Numbered from the stretch's first letter, positions 52,148 to 61,117 are shown. The stretch: DNA of 64,000 bases from Falsiroseomonas sp050563545 (GCF_050563545.1 NZ_JBNXUM010000009.1:1-64000); one strand, 5' to 3'. Program-made: numbers and translations. Notes: a model not told the origin generated them from the sequence alone.

Positions 52148-53751
52148 TCAGACGGCGTCGGGCCGGAGGTTCCAGGGCGCGAGTTCGCCGATGCGGTTGA
52201 TCGGGTGGTCGGCGATGCGATCCAGGAGCAGGCGCAGGTAGGCCTGCGGATCCCAGCCGTTGAGCTCCGCAGTGCCGACCAGGGTGTAGATGATCGCGGC
52301 CCGCTTGCCGCCCTCGATAGATCCGGCGAACAGGTAGTTCTTCCGCCCCAGCGCGAGCGGCCGCATCCGCCGCTCGGCGGCGTTGTTGTGCAAGCAGGCG
52401 CGGCCGTCGCGCAGCACCGTTGTCAGCGCGGCCCACTGCACTAGGGTGTAGCGGATGGCCTTGGCCAGGTCCGACTTGCCGGAGACCCGCCGCAGCGTTG
52501 CCTCCAGCCAGGCGTGCAGGTCGGCCATCACCGGCGCCGAGCGAGCCTTGCGAACGGCGAGGCGCGCCTCCGGTGACTGGCCGTGGATTTCCGCCTCGAT
52601 GGCGAACAGCGGCTGCATGCGCTCGATCGCCTCGCGCGCCAGCGGGCTGCCATTGGCTAGCAACTCGTCGTGGAAGTAGCGCCGCGCATGCGTCCAGCAC
52701 GCCGCCTCGACCACGCGGCCGCTCTCGTAGAGGGCGTTGAACCCAGCATAGGCGTCGGCCTGCAGGATGCCCTCGAAGTCCCGCAGGCGCCGCTGCGGAT
52801 GCTCACCCTTCCGGTCCGGCGTGAACTCGTAGCGCCGAATGGTCGGTCGTCGCGCAGATAGGCCCAGAACCGCGCGGCCTGCGTCCTGCCGCGGCCAGGC
52901 GAGAGCATCGGCATCGGCGTGTCGTCGGCATGCACGCGCGGCCCGGCCAGAGCGTGGCGGCCGATGTACGTGGCCATCCGCTCGGCCAGTTCCGCCGACT
53001 TGCCGACCCAGCCCGCCAATAGCCCGCGCGGCAGGTCCAGTCCGTCGCGGGCGTAGATCTCCGACTGGCGATAGAGCGGGATGTGGTCGCAGTACTTCGA
53101 GACCAGCACATGGGCCAGCAATCCCGGGCCTGGCCTGCCGCGCTCGATCGGCAGCGACGGCATCGGCGCCTGCGTCATCGCCTCGCAGGTCCGGCAGGAG
53201 AACGCAGGCCGGACGTGGCGCACCACCTCGAACCGGCCGGGGCGGTACTCCAGGATCTCGGTGACGTCCTCGCCCACCTTGCGCAGCGCACCACCGCAGG
53301 TCCGGCAGGTGCAGCCCTCAGCTGGCAGGTGCTCGACATCACGCCGCAGCAGACTGTCAGGCAGCGGCTTGCGGCCGCGTCGCCGCGCCTTCTCCTCCGG
53401 CGCCTTGGCGCTGGCCGCCTCGTCCTCGGCGTCCGCGGTGTCCGATGCAGCGATGTCGGCCAGCACCTCGTCGAGCCGCAATTCCAACTGCTCGACCTCG
53501 CCCGCCAGGCGCTCCGACGATCGCCCGAACCGCTCGTGCCGCAGCCGCGCGATCTGCACCTGCAGCCGCTCTGCCTCCAGCGTCTTGGCCTGCAGGCCGA
53601 GCTCCGCGCTGCGACGGGCCGTGCGCTCCTCGGCCAGTTCCCCGCGCAGCGCCGCGATCATCGCCATCAGCGCGGCAGGGTCTTCGGGCAGTGCGCTGTC
53701 GGCGTGCGGCGTCACGCCGGAATCGTCCCAGACGGCGCCGCGTCGGCGCAA
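52148..53751 (-). pseudogene. tnpC: IS66 transposase (tnpC) with frameshift near 52840
   Basis: The N-terminal part has the leucine-zipper-like start (LRGELAEERTARRSAELGLQ), the zinc region (CTCRTCGGALRKVGEDVTEI, FSCRTCEAMT) and the DDE part beginning HADDTPMPML. The frame breaks after RDDRPFGA near 52840 and resumes one base back with YEFTPDRKGEHPQRRLRDFE, then VEAACWTHARRYFHDELLAN and the C-terminal HNNAAERRMRPLALGRKNYL. Net change is -1, perhaps an assembly error, since the inverted ends and target duplication are perfect. If real, the element cannot make this protein intact. Confidence 0.85.
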
Positions 53752-53755
53752 GGGG

Positions 53756-54106
53756 CTACACCGCGATCTCGGGCTTCCAACTCGGCGTCGGCGTGCGACA
53801 ATCCAGGCCCTCCAGCAGCATCGCCAGTTGCGCCGTCGTCAGCGTCACCACGCCCTCGCGCGCGATCGTCGGCCAGATGAACCTGCCCTTCTCGAGCCGC
53901 TTGGCCAGCAGCACCAGGCCCTGGCCGTCCCACCACAACGCCTTCAGCAGATCGCCCCGCTTGCCGCGGAACAGGAACAGGTGGCCGGAGAACGGATCGG
54001 CCTTCAGCGCCGTCTGCACCTGCGCCGCCAGCCCGTCGAAGCCCTTGCGCATGTCCGTCGCGCCGAGCGCGAGGTGAACGCGCATCCCGGCATGCAGCGC
54101 CAGCAT
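53756..54106 (-). CDS. tnpB: IS66 Orf2 accessory protein TnpB
   Basis: A 116-residue protein with the IS66 Orf2 (TnpB) pattern: VHLALGATDMRKGFDGLAAQ, then PFSGHLFLFRGKRGDLLKAL, WWDGQGLVLLAKRLEKGRF. It is essential for transposition of IS66-type elements, though its biochemical role is not settled. The ATG overlaps the tnpA stop by one base. Confidence 0.92.
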   Translation of the reverse strand: MLALHAGMRVHLALGATDMRKGFDGLAAQVQTALKADPFSGHLFLFRGKRGDLLKALWWDGQGLVLLAKRLEKGRFIWPTIAREGVVTLTTAQLAMLLEGLDCRTPTPSWKPEIAV

Positions 54107-54501
54107 CAGCTGTCCAGCGCCGCCGCCAGCCGACCCAGCACCTCCGGCGCAATCGCCTCGGAGACACGCAGCACACGGCCGTTCCGCAGTACCAGCTCGA
54201 TCGTCGCTCCGGACCGCGCAGGCCGTTCAGGACGTGGCGATGCGGGAGCCTGCGGCCGCGGCGGTGGATCCTCGACGACGCGAACCGGCACCAGAGTGGG
54301 CGGGACCTCCGGCTCCATCCGCACGAGGCCCGGCATCGTCCCCTCGCGAGCCTGCCGCCGCCACTCGAACAACAGGCTTCGGCTCATGCCATGGCGGTCG
54401 GCGACGCCCGCCACCGACGAGCCCGGACGCATCGCCTCCTCGACCAGGACCAGCTTCTGCTCCGTCGTCCAGCGGCGCCGCCGCTGCACCACGCTGATCA
54501 C
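54106..54501 (-). CDS. tnpA: IS66 Orf1 DNA-binding protein TnpA
   Basis: A 131-residue protein using GTG at 54501 (MISVVQRRRRWTTEQKLVLV); an in-frame ATG at 54609 would add residues without family character. The HTH of the transposase_8 group is TTEQKLVLVEEAMRPGSSVA, GVADRHGMSRSLLFEWRRQA. The C-terminal part (TIELVLRNGRVLRVSEAIAP) is typical of IS66 Orf1. It overlaps tnpB by one base. Confidence 0.88.
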   Translation of the reverse strand: MISVVQRRRRWTTEQKLVLVEEAMRPGSSVAGVADRHGMSRSLLFEWRRQAREGTMPGLVRMEPEVPPTLVPVRVVEDPPPRPQAPASPRPERPARSGATIELVLRNGRVLRVSEAIAPEVLGRLAAALDS

Positions 54502-54843
54502 CTCGCCCCGCTGACCGTCCGGCAACGCCCATACCCCTACGCGTAAGGGCGACAACGGACTTCCGCATCGCCCAGTAGCCGCGCAGGTCAGCCGACCAGC
54601 ACCACGCACCGCAAGGCAGTCGAGGGAAGACGCTTACCGCGCTTCGACGGCAGCCGCGTGACAGTCTGAATCCTCGGCCGGGCTGCCGCGTCCACAGTGC
54701 GCGGCAGCCGCCATTGTATGCGGCGTCTCAGCACGGTTTGCCGATGAAGGTCGCCCAGGTCGTGCGGGGCACTGCAAACCACTCACGCTTTCACGTGCGA
54801 TCCGTGTAGCGGCGAAAGCGGTCTTTTTCGTGGATGCCAGCCA

Positions 54844-55296
54844 CTACCGCGTCGTCACCTGGACAAGTGCGGTAACGGGCTGACCGTTCACAAGGATGGG
54901 CCGGTGATGGTCATCGGCCAGGAGAATTCCGATCACGTGCGGGCCGGTGGCGATGGGGCAGTGACCGAATCGGGCGGTGATCAAGTCGCCGCCGAAGTCA
55001 CTGTTCATGCTGTTGTACGGGCGACCCGGGATGTTGCAGGTGTCGCCGTCCGGTTCGAGCTTCATGTGGACATGACCGCAACGCGGCTCCGCCCCGCACT
55101 GGCCGGCAGGCCGAAGTGTGAAGTTGCTCCGCACGACAACGCCGATCACGCGCTCCGGATCCGTGCCGAGCGGCACGACCATGCCTTCGGCCGGCCAAAC
55201 GATCTCCAGCCTTGCAGGGTCTTCGGCCACGGCAGGAAAGCTGCCAAGGCAGACGATGAGGCAAGCCAGGACGGCTTGCGCGACGCTTCGGAACAT
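54844..55296 (-). CDS. Secreted hypothetical protein
   Basis: A 150-residue protein starting MFRSVAQAVLACLIVCLGSF, a signal peptide likely cleaved after FPAVA. The mature part reads DPARLEIVWPAEGMVVPLGT, then GVVVRSNFTLRPAGQCGAEP, and four cysteines (QCG, RCG, TCN, HCP) could form two disulfides. GHVHMKLEP and GPHVIGILLADDHHRP place several His residues in a beta-rich small domain, as in periplasmic binding or copper-site proteins. I do not recognise the family. Confidence 0.6.
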   Translation of the reverse strand: MFRSVAQAVLACLIVCLGSFPAVAEDPARLEIVWPAEGMVVPLGTDPERVIGVVVRSNFTLRPAGQCGAEPRCGHVHMKLEPDGDTCNIPGRPYNSMNSDFGGDLITARFGHCPIATGPHVIGILLADDHHRPILVNGQPVTALVQVTTR

Positions 55297-55792
55297 TGAT
55301 TGTTTCCTTAATGGAATTATTGGTGGCTGAATGGTCGGCTGCAACGAGGCGGCTCGCGCGCGACTGCAAGGACAAGGAGGCCGCCGACCAGATGACGGGC
55401 ATGCGGACGTGGGGAGCGTTGCGAACGAGAAAGCGAAGGCGCGGCGCGGCACAGCGAACTTGTCCCTCGACTGAGGGACCCCTCCGGGACGGGATAATGG
55501 GCGCGTCTGAGCGCAGCGACGCGCACGCTCGTGTGTTGTACCCACGGAGTGGATCAAAGCAGCGTTGACCAAAGGTCTCGGCGAGTTTCTTCTCGCAGCC
55601 AGTTCTACGGTGCCGGCGACGGTTCGAATCCGGGAGCACTCGCTCCACCAGTTCCCGTGGGCGGCTCACTCTCTGATAGACGGACCGCGGCGCTGAGTGG
55701 CAGGTTTTCTGGGGTTTTCACCGCAGGCCTGTTGACTGGCCCGACGCGCAGACGCCCAAGGTCGCTCTCCGGCGGCCAACGCTCTCTGGAGG
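55297..55792. other. Divergent intergenic region
   Basis: No supported gene in these 496 bases between the divergent secreted protein and the thioredoxin-like gene. Bases 55305-55335 are AT-richer (TTCCTTAATGGAATTATTGG), with TTCC/GGAA inverted arms that could hold divergent promoters. The rest looks like spacer. Confidence 0.4.
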
Positions 55793-56773
55793 ATGTTTGC
55801 AGTGTACCGTCGGGACCTTCTGTCTTCCGGAATTGCATCCGTGGCGACCACGGTGGGCGCCCTGCCGCAAGCGGCGCAGGCGGTGGGACCGGCAGCACCA
55901 CCCTTCCTGGTGGACCAGTGGCTGAACGCTGCAGCGCCGCTTGATGCCGCGGTGCTGCGCGGCAGGGTGGGCCTCGTGAACTTCTGGACCTATTCCTGCA
56001 TCTACGCCCTGCGCTCTATGAGCTATATCGAGCGCTGGCACGAGGAATACGGGCCTGCCGGCTTGCAGGTCGTCGGAATCCACACGCCGGAATTCGCTTT
56101 CGAGCACCTCCGCGCTAACGTGGAGCTTGCGCTGCGCGAGTACGGCATCCGCTTTCCCGTAGGCCAGGACAACGACTACCGGACCTGGCGGGCGTGGAGC
56201 AACCGGGCCTGGCCGAGCTTCTACATCCTCGATCGGGAGGCGCGGATCGTGATGCTCCGCGAAGGCGAGGGCCACGCGATGGAGATGGAGCGGACCATCC
56301 GCGGGCTGCTCGGCCTCTCGCCGGACGTGGCCCGGCGGAATCCACCGGACGACATGGATCTCTCGCGCGTCGCTTCGCCGGAGATGTATTTCGGTGCGAT
56401 CCACCCGACGCCGCAGGAAGCCGCACAGTCGCCTCGCCGGGGCGTGGCAACCTACGCCTTCATCCCCGGCGGGCCGCGGCTCAACCGTTACGAGCTCGAC
56501 GGAAGCTGGGCCAGGGACGGCGAGCCGTTGGTTCTGCGCTCCGACCAGGGTAGGCTGCGGCTGCACTACTCCGCGGCGAAAGTCCACTTTGTCGCGGGCG
56601 CGCCCGATGGCGCGACGGTGCGAGTCAGATCCGGGACGGAGGAGTGGCGAACAATCCGCATCGGCTGGCCTGCTCTGTACACGGTTGTCGACGGCACACG
56701 TTACGGCGAGCTGGTCATGGAGCTCGAGGCCACGTCGCCCGGCCTGTCGCTCTACAGTGCGACCTTCGGATAG
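55793..56773 (+). CDS. Thioredoxin-like (TlpA/DipZ-type) protein with altered active site
   Basis: A 326-residue exported protein. The N-terminus (RRDLLSSGIASVATTVGALP, ending QAAQA) is a Tat-like signal. The thioredoxin fold begins at GRVGLVNFWTYSC, but the usual CxxC reads CIYA where the family has CINC, so the second cysteine is replaced by Ala. EYGPAGLQVVGIHTPEFAFE, FPVGQDNDYRTWRAWSNRAW and SFYILDREARIV match DipZ-like proteins, and the C-terminal 100 residues form the beta-rich DipZ extension. It is 37 bases upstream of a flavin disulfide reductase gene. Activity as a disulfide reductase is doubtful with one Cys. Confidence 0.75.
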   Translation: MFAVYRRDLLSSGIASVATTVGALPQAAQAVGPAAPPFLVDQWLNAAAPLDAAVLRGRVGLVNFWTYSCIYALRSMSYIERWHEEYGPAGLQVVGIHTPEFAFEHLRANVELALREYGIRFPVGQDNDYRTWRAWSNRAWPSFYILDREARIVMLREGEGHAMEMERTIRGLLGLSPDVARRNPPDDMDLSRVASPEMYFGAIHPTPQEAAQSPRRGVATYAFIPGGPRLNRYELDGSWARDGEPLVLRSDQGRLRLHYSAAKVHFVAGAPDGATVRVRSGTEEWRTIRIGWPALYTVVDGTRYGELVMELEATSPGLSLYSATFG

Positions 56774-56810
56774 CGTCAGCCCTTCGGTTGGGTATGAGGA
56801 GCAGGCCAGG

Positions 56811-58190
56811 ATGGTCGAGAGCTACGATGCCGTCGTCATCGGCAGCGGTCAGGCCGGCCCGTCGCTTGCCGTGCGCTTGGCGCAGCACGGCTTGCGCACG
56901 GCGCTGATCGAGCGCGAGCACCTCGGCGGCACCTGCGTGAACGATGGCTGCACCCCGACAAAGACGCTGGTGGCGAGCGCCCGCGTCGCCCACATGGCTC
57001 GACGTGCCGCGGACTACGGCGTGCGTATAGGCGGCGAGGTCGGCGTAGACATGGCCGCCGTGAAGGCGCGCAAGGACCGGGTGGTGCAGGCGTCGCTTGA
57101 CGGCCTCCGCGCCTGGCTGTCCGGCACGCAGAACCTCGACCTTGTTGCGGGCACAGCGCGGTTCACGGGTCCGCGCACGATTTCGGTCGGCGCGCGTGCC
57201 CTGACCGCCTCGCGCATCTTCATCAACACCGGCGGCCGACCCCTTGTGCCAGACTGGCCTGGCCTCTCCGAAGTTCCCTACCTCACTAACGTCTCCATGA
57301 TGGACGTGGACCGTGTGCCGAAGCACATGATCGTGGTGGGCGGCAGCTATATCGGTCTGGAATTCGCGCAAATGTTTCGCCGGTTCGGATCCGAGGTGAC
57401 GATCCTCGAACATGCGGATCGGCTGATCGCGCGTGAGGATCCGGACGTCTCCGCCACCATCCGTGAAATCCTGGAATCTGAGGGCATCGCGGTGCGCTGC
57501 GGGATCCGTGATCCCACCGTCGCGCCGCACGCCTCCGGAGTGCGCGTGGACGCCACCATCGCGAACCAGCCCCTCTCAGTTGTGGGCAGCGACCTGCTGC
57601 TGGCGGTCGGACGGCGGCCGAACGTGGAGGATCTCGACCTTGAGGCCGCCGGCGTCAAGCTGGACGCACGCGGCTTCATCGCGGTTGACGACGAGCTTCG
57701 GACGAGTGCGGAAGGCATCTGGGCGCTCGGCGACGCCAACGGGAAGGGCGCCTTCACCCATACCTCGTACAACGACTATGAGATCGTCGCGGCCAATCTG
57801 CTGGACGGCGACTCACGCCGTGTCTCGGCTCGGATCACGGCCTATGCGCTGTTCACCGACCCGCCGCTCGGCCGCGCCGGCATGACGGAGGCCGAGGTGC
57901 GCGCGACCGGCAAGCCAGCGCTCAAGGGTCACATCCCGATGACCCGCGTTGCCCGCGCGCGCGAACGAGGTGAGACGCAGGGTTTCATGAAGGTGCTGGT
58001 GGACGGCGAGACGAAGCTCATCCTCGGCGCCGCCCTGCTTTGCATCGAAGCAGATGAGATCGTCCATTCGCTGCTCGACGTCATGAGCGCGCGGGCGCCG
58101 TACACGGCGATCGAGCGGACCATGCACATCCATCCGACCGTGAGTGAGCTGATTCCGACGATGCTCGGGGAGCTGCGCACGGTGAGCTAG
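56811..58190 (+). CDS. FAD-dependent mercuric reductase-like disulfide oxidoreductase
   Basis: A 459-residue class I flavoprotein, with ATG preceded by AGGAGCAGG. The FAD motif is AVVIGSGQAGPSLAVRLAQH, the redox disulfide GGTCVNDGCTPTKTL, the NADPH-binding motif IVVGGSYIGLEFAQMFRRFG, the second FAD motif IWALGDANGKGAF, and the dimer-interface base HPTVSELIPTML with H-P-T. These match MerA/lipoamide-dehydrogenase-like enzymes; the C-terminal Cys pair of true MerA is absent, so the substrate is not mercury by this evidence. It forms a pair with the thioredoxin-fold gene upstream. Confidence 0.85.
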   Translation: MVESYDAVVIGSGQAGPSLAVRLAQHGLRTALIEREHLGGTCVNDGCTPTKTLVASARVAHMARRAADYGVRIGGEVGVDMAAVKARKDRVVQASLDGLRAWLSGTQNLDLVAGTARFTGPRTISVGARALTASRIFINTGGRPLVPDWPGLSEVPYLTNVSMMDVDRVPKHMIVVGGSYIGLEFAQMFRRFGSEVTILEHADRLIAREDPDVSATIREILESEGIAVRCGIRDPTVAPHASGVRVDATIANQPLSVVGSDLLLAVGRRPNVEDLDLEAAGVKLDARGFIAVDDELRTSAEGIWALGDANGKGAFTHTSYNDYEIVAANLLDGDSRRVSARITAYALFTDPPLGRAGMTEAEVRATGKPALKGHIPMTRVARARERGETQGFMKVLVDGETKLILGAALLCIEADEIVHSLLDVMSARAPYTAIERTMHIHPTVSELIPTMLGELRTVS

Positions 58191-58719
58191 CTGCGCCTCG
58201 GCCGGCCGAGTTGCGCAGCCCATCGCGCGGGACCTTGTCCAACAAGCTCGAACTTGAGCGAAAGCCGGGGAGAGACGTTTCCGCCTTGGTTTCCGGTCGT
58301 CTGCTTCTGGGCCCCTTCTGTCGGATAGAGGGGCAGCAACTACCCCGCACCAGAGAAAGTTGTGTTCTCGGTTTCCACCGCTGCTCCAGTCGGTCTTCTC
58401 ACAACCCGTCTCTCCTCGACGGCGCACCGCGCTGAAGCCCAAGTTTGGCAGAGGTTTCCGTACAGACCTTGATGGTTCGAAGGCGGAATCACCGTCAAAT
58501 TCGGGCCGGAGAGAGCGGAGAGTCTCCGAACCTTGAGGGTTGGCCGATTTTACCCTCAAGCTTAAGTCGTTGATCGCGAATCGCTTTTGTCGGGACCCCG
58601 CCGCGAAATTCAGGCTTGCGATTGCTCAGGCGATCCGCCGCACTAACTCTCTCACGCGCCCTCAAGCCTCGGCAGCGAACAGCTGTCCGGCACGCGAGCA
58701 GCTAATCTTCTGGAGACCC
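58191..58719. other. Intergenic region with inverted repeat
   Basis: A 529-base stretch without a supported gene. CTTGAGGGT at 58532-58540 and ACCCTCAAG at 58552-58560 form a 9-bp inverted repeat with an 11-base loop, 160 bases upstream of the AT-hook gene, which could be an operator or a hairpin. Bases before it are rich in CGAAC/GTTCG motifs without a clear pattern. Confidence 0.4.
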
Positions 58720-59259
58720 ATGTCCGAGATCGACCGCGTCTTCGCCCGTTTCCGGGACGATAAGTCTCCCACCGCGGAGCGCCGCGAGGTCCGCAACGTG
58801 CCCCAGCGCGGCACCCGGGGCAGCAGGACGGTCGAGGTCGTGCATGTCCGCTCCGGCGCCCCCGGCCGCGCGCGCGAACAGGCCAGGCCGCGTTCCCTCG
58901 GGGTTCGCGCCGCATCGTGGGAAGACAGTTTCCCCGCTCGCGACGCACCGCCTGCGTTCCCCGACGCGCCGAAACCCAGTATCGCCGCGCCGATGACACC
59001 GACCTTCCATGTCATGCCGCCGAGGTCGCCGTCGGTGCCGGCGGCAGTAGCTGAGCCTGCCGTTCCTGACCCAGAGCTCGTCGTCGCACCTCGCCGCGGC
59101 CCAGGGCGACCTCGCAAGCAAACGGCTGTCGCACCGCGTAGGCGCGTCGCCGGCCCCTTCGACTCGAACGACGACGGCGCGAACTGCCGTCGGTGCGGCT
59201 ATGTGATCGAGCCGGCGCGGGAAAAGCGCGGGATGGTGACCTGTGCGGGGTGCCGCTGA
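58720..59259 (+). CDS. AT-hook and zinc-ribbon protein
   Basis: A 179-residue protein, started at the ATG of MSEIDRVFARFRDD, with TGGAG upstream. Most of it is disordered and Pro/Arg-rich. The end has an AT-hook (RRGPGRPRKQ) that binds the minor groove of AT-rich DNA, followed by a zinc ribbon: CRRCGYVIEP and CAGC. Proteins with this layout probably bind DNA, but the family is not known to me. Confidence 0.65.
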   Translation: MSEIDRVFARFRDDKSPTAERREVRNVPQRGTRGSRTVEVVHVRSGAPGRAREQARPRSLGVRAASWEDSFPARDAPPAFPDAPKPSIAAPMTPTFHVMPPRSPSVPAAVAEPAVPDPELVVAPRRGPGRPRKQTAVAPRRRVAGPFDSNDDGANCRRCGYVIEPAREKRGMVTCAGCR

Positions 59260-59403
59260 TATCTGTTGCAGACGAAGGTCACTGTGGCCGCCGCGAAATG
59301 CCACGCTGGCCGAACGCAGCGTCGAATTCGAAAGCTGGGCCATGGCCGAGAAAAGCCTTGACCAGCCAACCGTCCACAGAAACGGGCAACTTCAGAGACC
59401 TTT

Positions 59404-59877
59404 TCAGAACCAGGAGGCGGTTGGGTAAAGTTCGACGCGCAGTGTACTGCCTTCTCGGGGCCAGACGATGGCGGCTTCGTCGAAAGTGGGAGCGCGCCGC
59501 AGGCGTGGATGCCACCGACCCGCAAGGAAGCCGAGCGGCTCAGTCGGTAGGCCGACGATGGGCCATCGGTTAATGCGGCCGTCGGAATTGCTGTCTTGGT
59601 GGCCGAGAACCGCGTAGGTGCCCGGCGGTACATCGCGGATCTCGACGCGGACCGTCGAACCGCTCGCCGGGACGCTTGCGCCCCAGGGACAGTCCGCGTC
59701 CTCCGATAGGAAGCGCTCCCGCCGGCAAATAGCGATCCGTATCGTCCCTTCGCCTGCGGTGACGCCATCTACGACCAATGTCACGCTGCCGCCGGCGGCT
59801 TGTAGAGGCGTAGACAACAGCGACATGACGAAGGCGATGACGGCTGCATGTCGCAGGAAGAGCTGCTCGGGGCGCAT
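59404..59877 (-). CDS. DUF2141 secreted protein
   Basis: A 157-residue protein, started at the ATG of MRPEQLFL. A signal peptide (AVIAFVMSLLSTPLQAAGGS) precedes the DUF2141 domain: GEGTIRIAICRRERFLSEDA, VRVEIRDVPPGTYAVLGHQD, SNSDGRINRWPIVGLPTEPL. DUF2141 proteins are exported beta-sandwich proteins of unknown role. It may be the last gene of a unit with nap genes upstream on the same strand, but 90 bases separate it from the DUF4142 gene. Confidence 0.85.
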   Translation of the reverse strand: MRPEQLFLRHAAVIAFVMSLLSTPLQAAGGSVTLVVDGVTAGEGTIRIAICRRERFLSEDADCPWGASVPASGSTVRVEIRDVPPGTYAVLGHQDSNSDGRINRWPIVGLPTEPLGFLAGRWHPRLRRAPTFDEAAIVWPREGSTLRVELYPTASWF

Positions 59878-59966
59878 GCTCGCCGGGATGCCATGCTGCT
59901 GCGGTGCAGGACAAGCACGCATCGTTGAGCCGTATCTCTTCCAAGCTGCCCGAAGAGCTCAAGCGT

Positions 59967-60461
59967 TCAGGGCTTTACGCCGTCATGAACCTGCCTTGCC
60001 CTGTCGAGCACGCGGCGGAGTGTCGGGAGCATTTCCTCGGCCAGCGCGCGTACCGACGGGTCGGTGCTGGCCAAAGCCGCTTCATAGGCCGGGACCTCCA
60101 GATCCAGCGCCTGGACCTGCACCTCTGCATAGCGTCGGCTCAGTTCGAGGTGGTCAAGCGGCTCCAGCGCTTGCCATACGGTGCGCTGGTCTTCGGTCAT
60201 GTCGAGCGAGGCGATGCCGCGGCCGGAGAGGAAGTCGCGCAGGCGGGGCAGCTGGACCTCGCGCCAAGCCGCCATCTCCGCGGCAAAGGTCTTCACCTCC
60301 GGCCTGGTATCGCGACTGGCAGCAACTGTCGCGGCACGGCGCTGCAGATCCGCCAAGCCGTAGAGAGCCCGCAAGGGCCCCTCATTCGGCACCGCAGCGG
60401 TCTGTGCGCGCGCCGCGCCGGCGACAGTCAGTAGCAAAAGCGCGCGCCGGATCACTGCCAT
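59967..60461 (-). CDS. DUF4142-like exported protein
   Basis: A 164-residue protein, started at the ATG of MAVIRRALLLLTVAGA, a signal peptide ending ARAQT. The mature part is all-helical (YGLADLQRRAATVAASRDTR, EVKTFAAEMAAWREVQLPRL, YAEVQVQALDLEVPAYEAAL), in the way of DUF4142, a ferritin-like four-helix exported family. Its start overlaps the napC stop by 10 bases, so it is translationally coupled to the nap operon. A link to nitrate respiration is inferred from coupling only. Confidence 0.7.
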   Translation of the reverse strand: MAVIRRALLLLTVAGAARAQTAAVPNEGPLRALYGLADLQRRAATVAASRDTRPEVKTFAAEMAAWREVQLPRLRDFLSGRGIASLDMTEDQRTVWQALEPLDHLELSRRYAEVQVQALDLEVPAYEAALASTDPSVRALAEEMLPTLRRVLDRARQVHDGVKP

Positions 60462-61117
60462 CCCGGCACGCCTCGCATATCGGGCAGGCGGTGGGCGATG
60501 CCCCGATGGCACTGAATGCAGGTCCGCTCCCCGGTAAACAGGAATCGCTCATGCGCCGACGCGGCGCGCGGGTTCTGCTTCGTCAGGTCCATCGCCTCCG
60601 CCGTGTGGCAGTTGCGGCATTCCAGGCTGTCGTTTGCCGTCATCCGCGCCCACTCCCGCTCCGCCATGGTGCGTCGGTGGTCGAGGAAACGCTCGCGCGT
60701 GCTGATGGTACCGAAGAGATGGCCCCACACCTCCATCGAGGCCTGCATCTTACGCGCAATCTTGTTGGTCCACTCGTGCGGGACGTGGCAGTCCGGGCAG
60801 CCGGCCCGAACGCCGGATCGGTTGACGTGATGAATGGTGCCCTGCAGCTCCTCGAAGACGTTGCTTCGCATCTCGTGGCAACCGATGCAAAACGCTGGGC
60901 GATTGGTGAACTCCAGTGCCGTGTTGAAGCCGCCCCAGAACATCACGCCGGCCACGAAGCCGCCGAGCGTCAGGAAGGCAAGGCTCAGCGTCCGAGCCGG
61001 GGACAGCGCCGTACGCACGACAGGTAGGCCGCGGAACCAGCGCCACGACCGGCGGGCGAAGCCGGGCCGCTGCGTCGGGCCGGCGGCGCGGGGATCCGTG
61101 TCTCCGGTCGCCGACAT
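60452..61117 (-). CDS. napC: NapC/NirT-type tetraheme quinol dehydrogenase
   Basis: A 221-residue membrane-anchored cytochrome. One TM near residues 45-65 (TLSLAFLTLGGFVAGVMFWG) leads to four CXXCH heme sites: CIGCH, CPDCH, CRNCH and CIQCH, with EMRSNVFEELQGTIHHVNRS between the first two, as in the NapC/NirT family. It takes electrons from quinol and passes them to NapB. The ATG overlaps the napB stop by one base, so the operon order is napA, napB, napC. Confidence 0.93.
   Translation of the reverse strand: MSATGDTDPRAAGPTQRPGFARRSWRWFRGLPVVRTALSPARTLSLAFLTLGGFVAGVMFWGGFNTALEFTNRPAFCIGCHEMRSNVFEELQGTIHHVNRSGVRAGCPDCHVPHEWTNKIARKMQASMEVWGHLFGTISTRERFLDHRRTMAEREWARMTANDSLECRNCHTAEAMDLTKQNPRAASAHERFLFTGERTCIQCHRGIAHRLPDMRGVPGWQ

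Larger units (their letters stand above)
52104..54637. mobile_element. IS66-family insertion sequence
   Basis: A 2,534-bp element with inverted ends beginning GTAAGCGT (left, 52104) and its complement ending ACGCTTAC (right, 54637), flanked by a perfect CGCGCTTC duplication. It carries the three IS66 genes on the minus strand in the order tnpA, tnpB, tnpC. The inverted ends and perfect duplication show a recent insertion. It separates the last eight codons of the haloperoxidase gene from the rest. Confidence 0.92.
51182..54669 (+). pseudogene. Vanadium-dependent haloperoxidase, frameshifted and split by IS66
   Basis: Fragments in order: LLDNWRPSSLAAGVHIGESE through FLMGYEDWLLAQNGEPPRG and IATGRDLGELV (to 51537); PHIQAMVGEGVNRAARAAYW, QKWFVHRTLRPEAYGGLAHQ (to 51783); FSAYPGGGASVAGSTATMLK, FFDESVVIVDP and MGRNWSGIHWRSDASAGMAV (to 52103). 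Two breaks, at about 51538 and in an eight-C run near 51786, are each net -1. IS66 is inserted at 52104; after the second target copy the frame ends DGSRVTV-stop at 54669. The N-terminal part is missing. The family uses vanadate and peroxide to oxidise halides, with the histidine region resembling HWRSD here. Confidence 0.7.
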
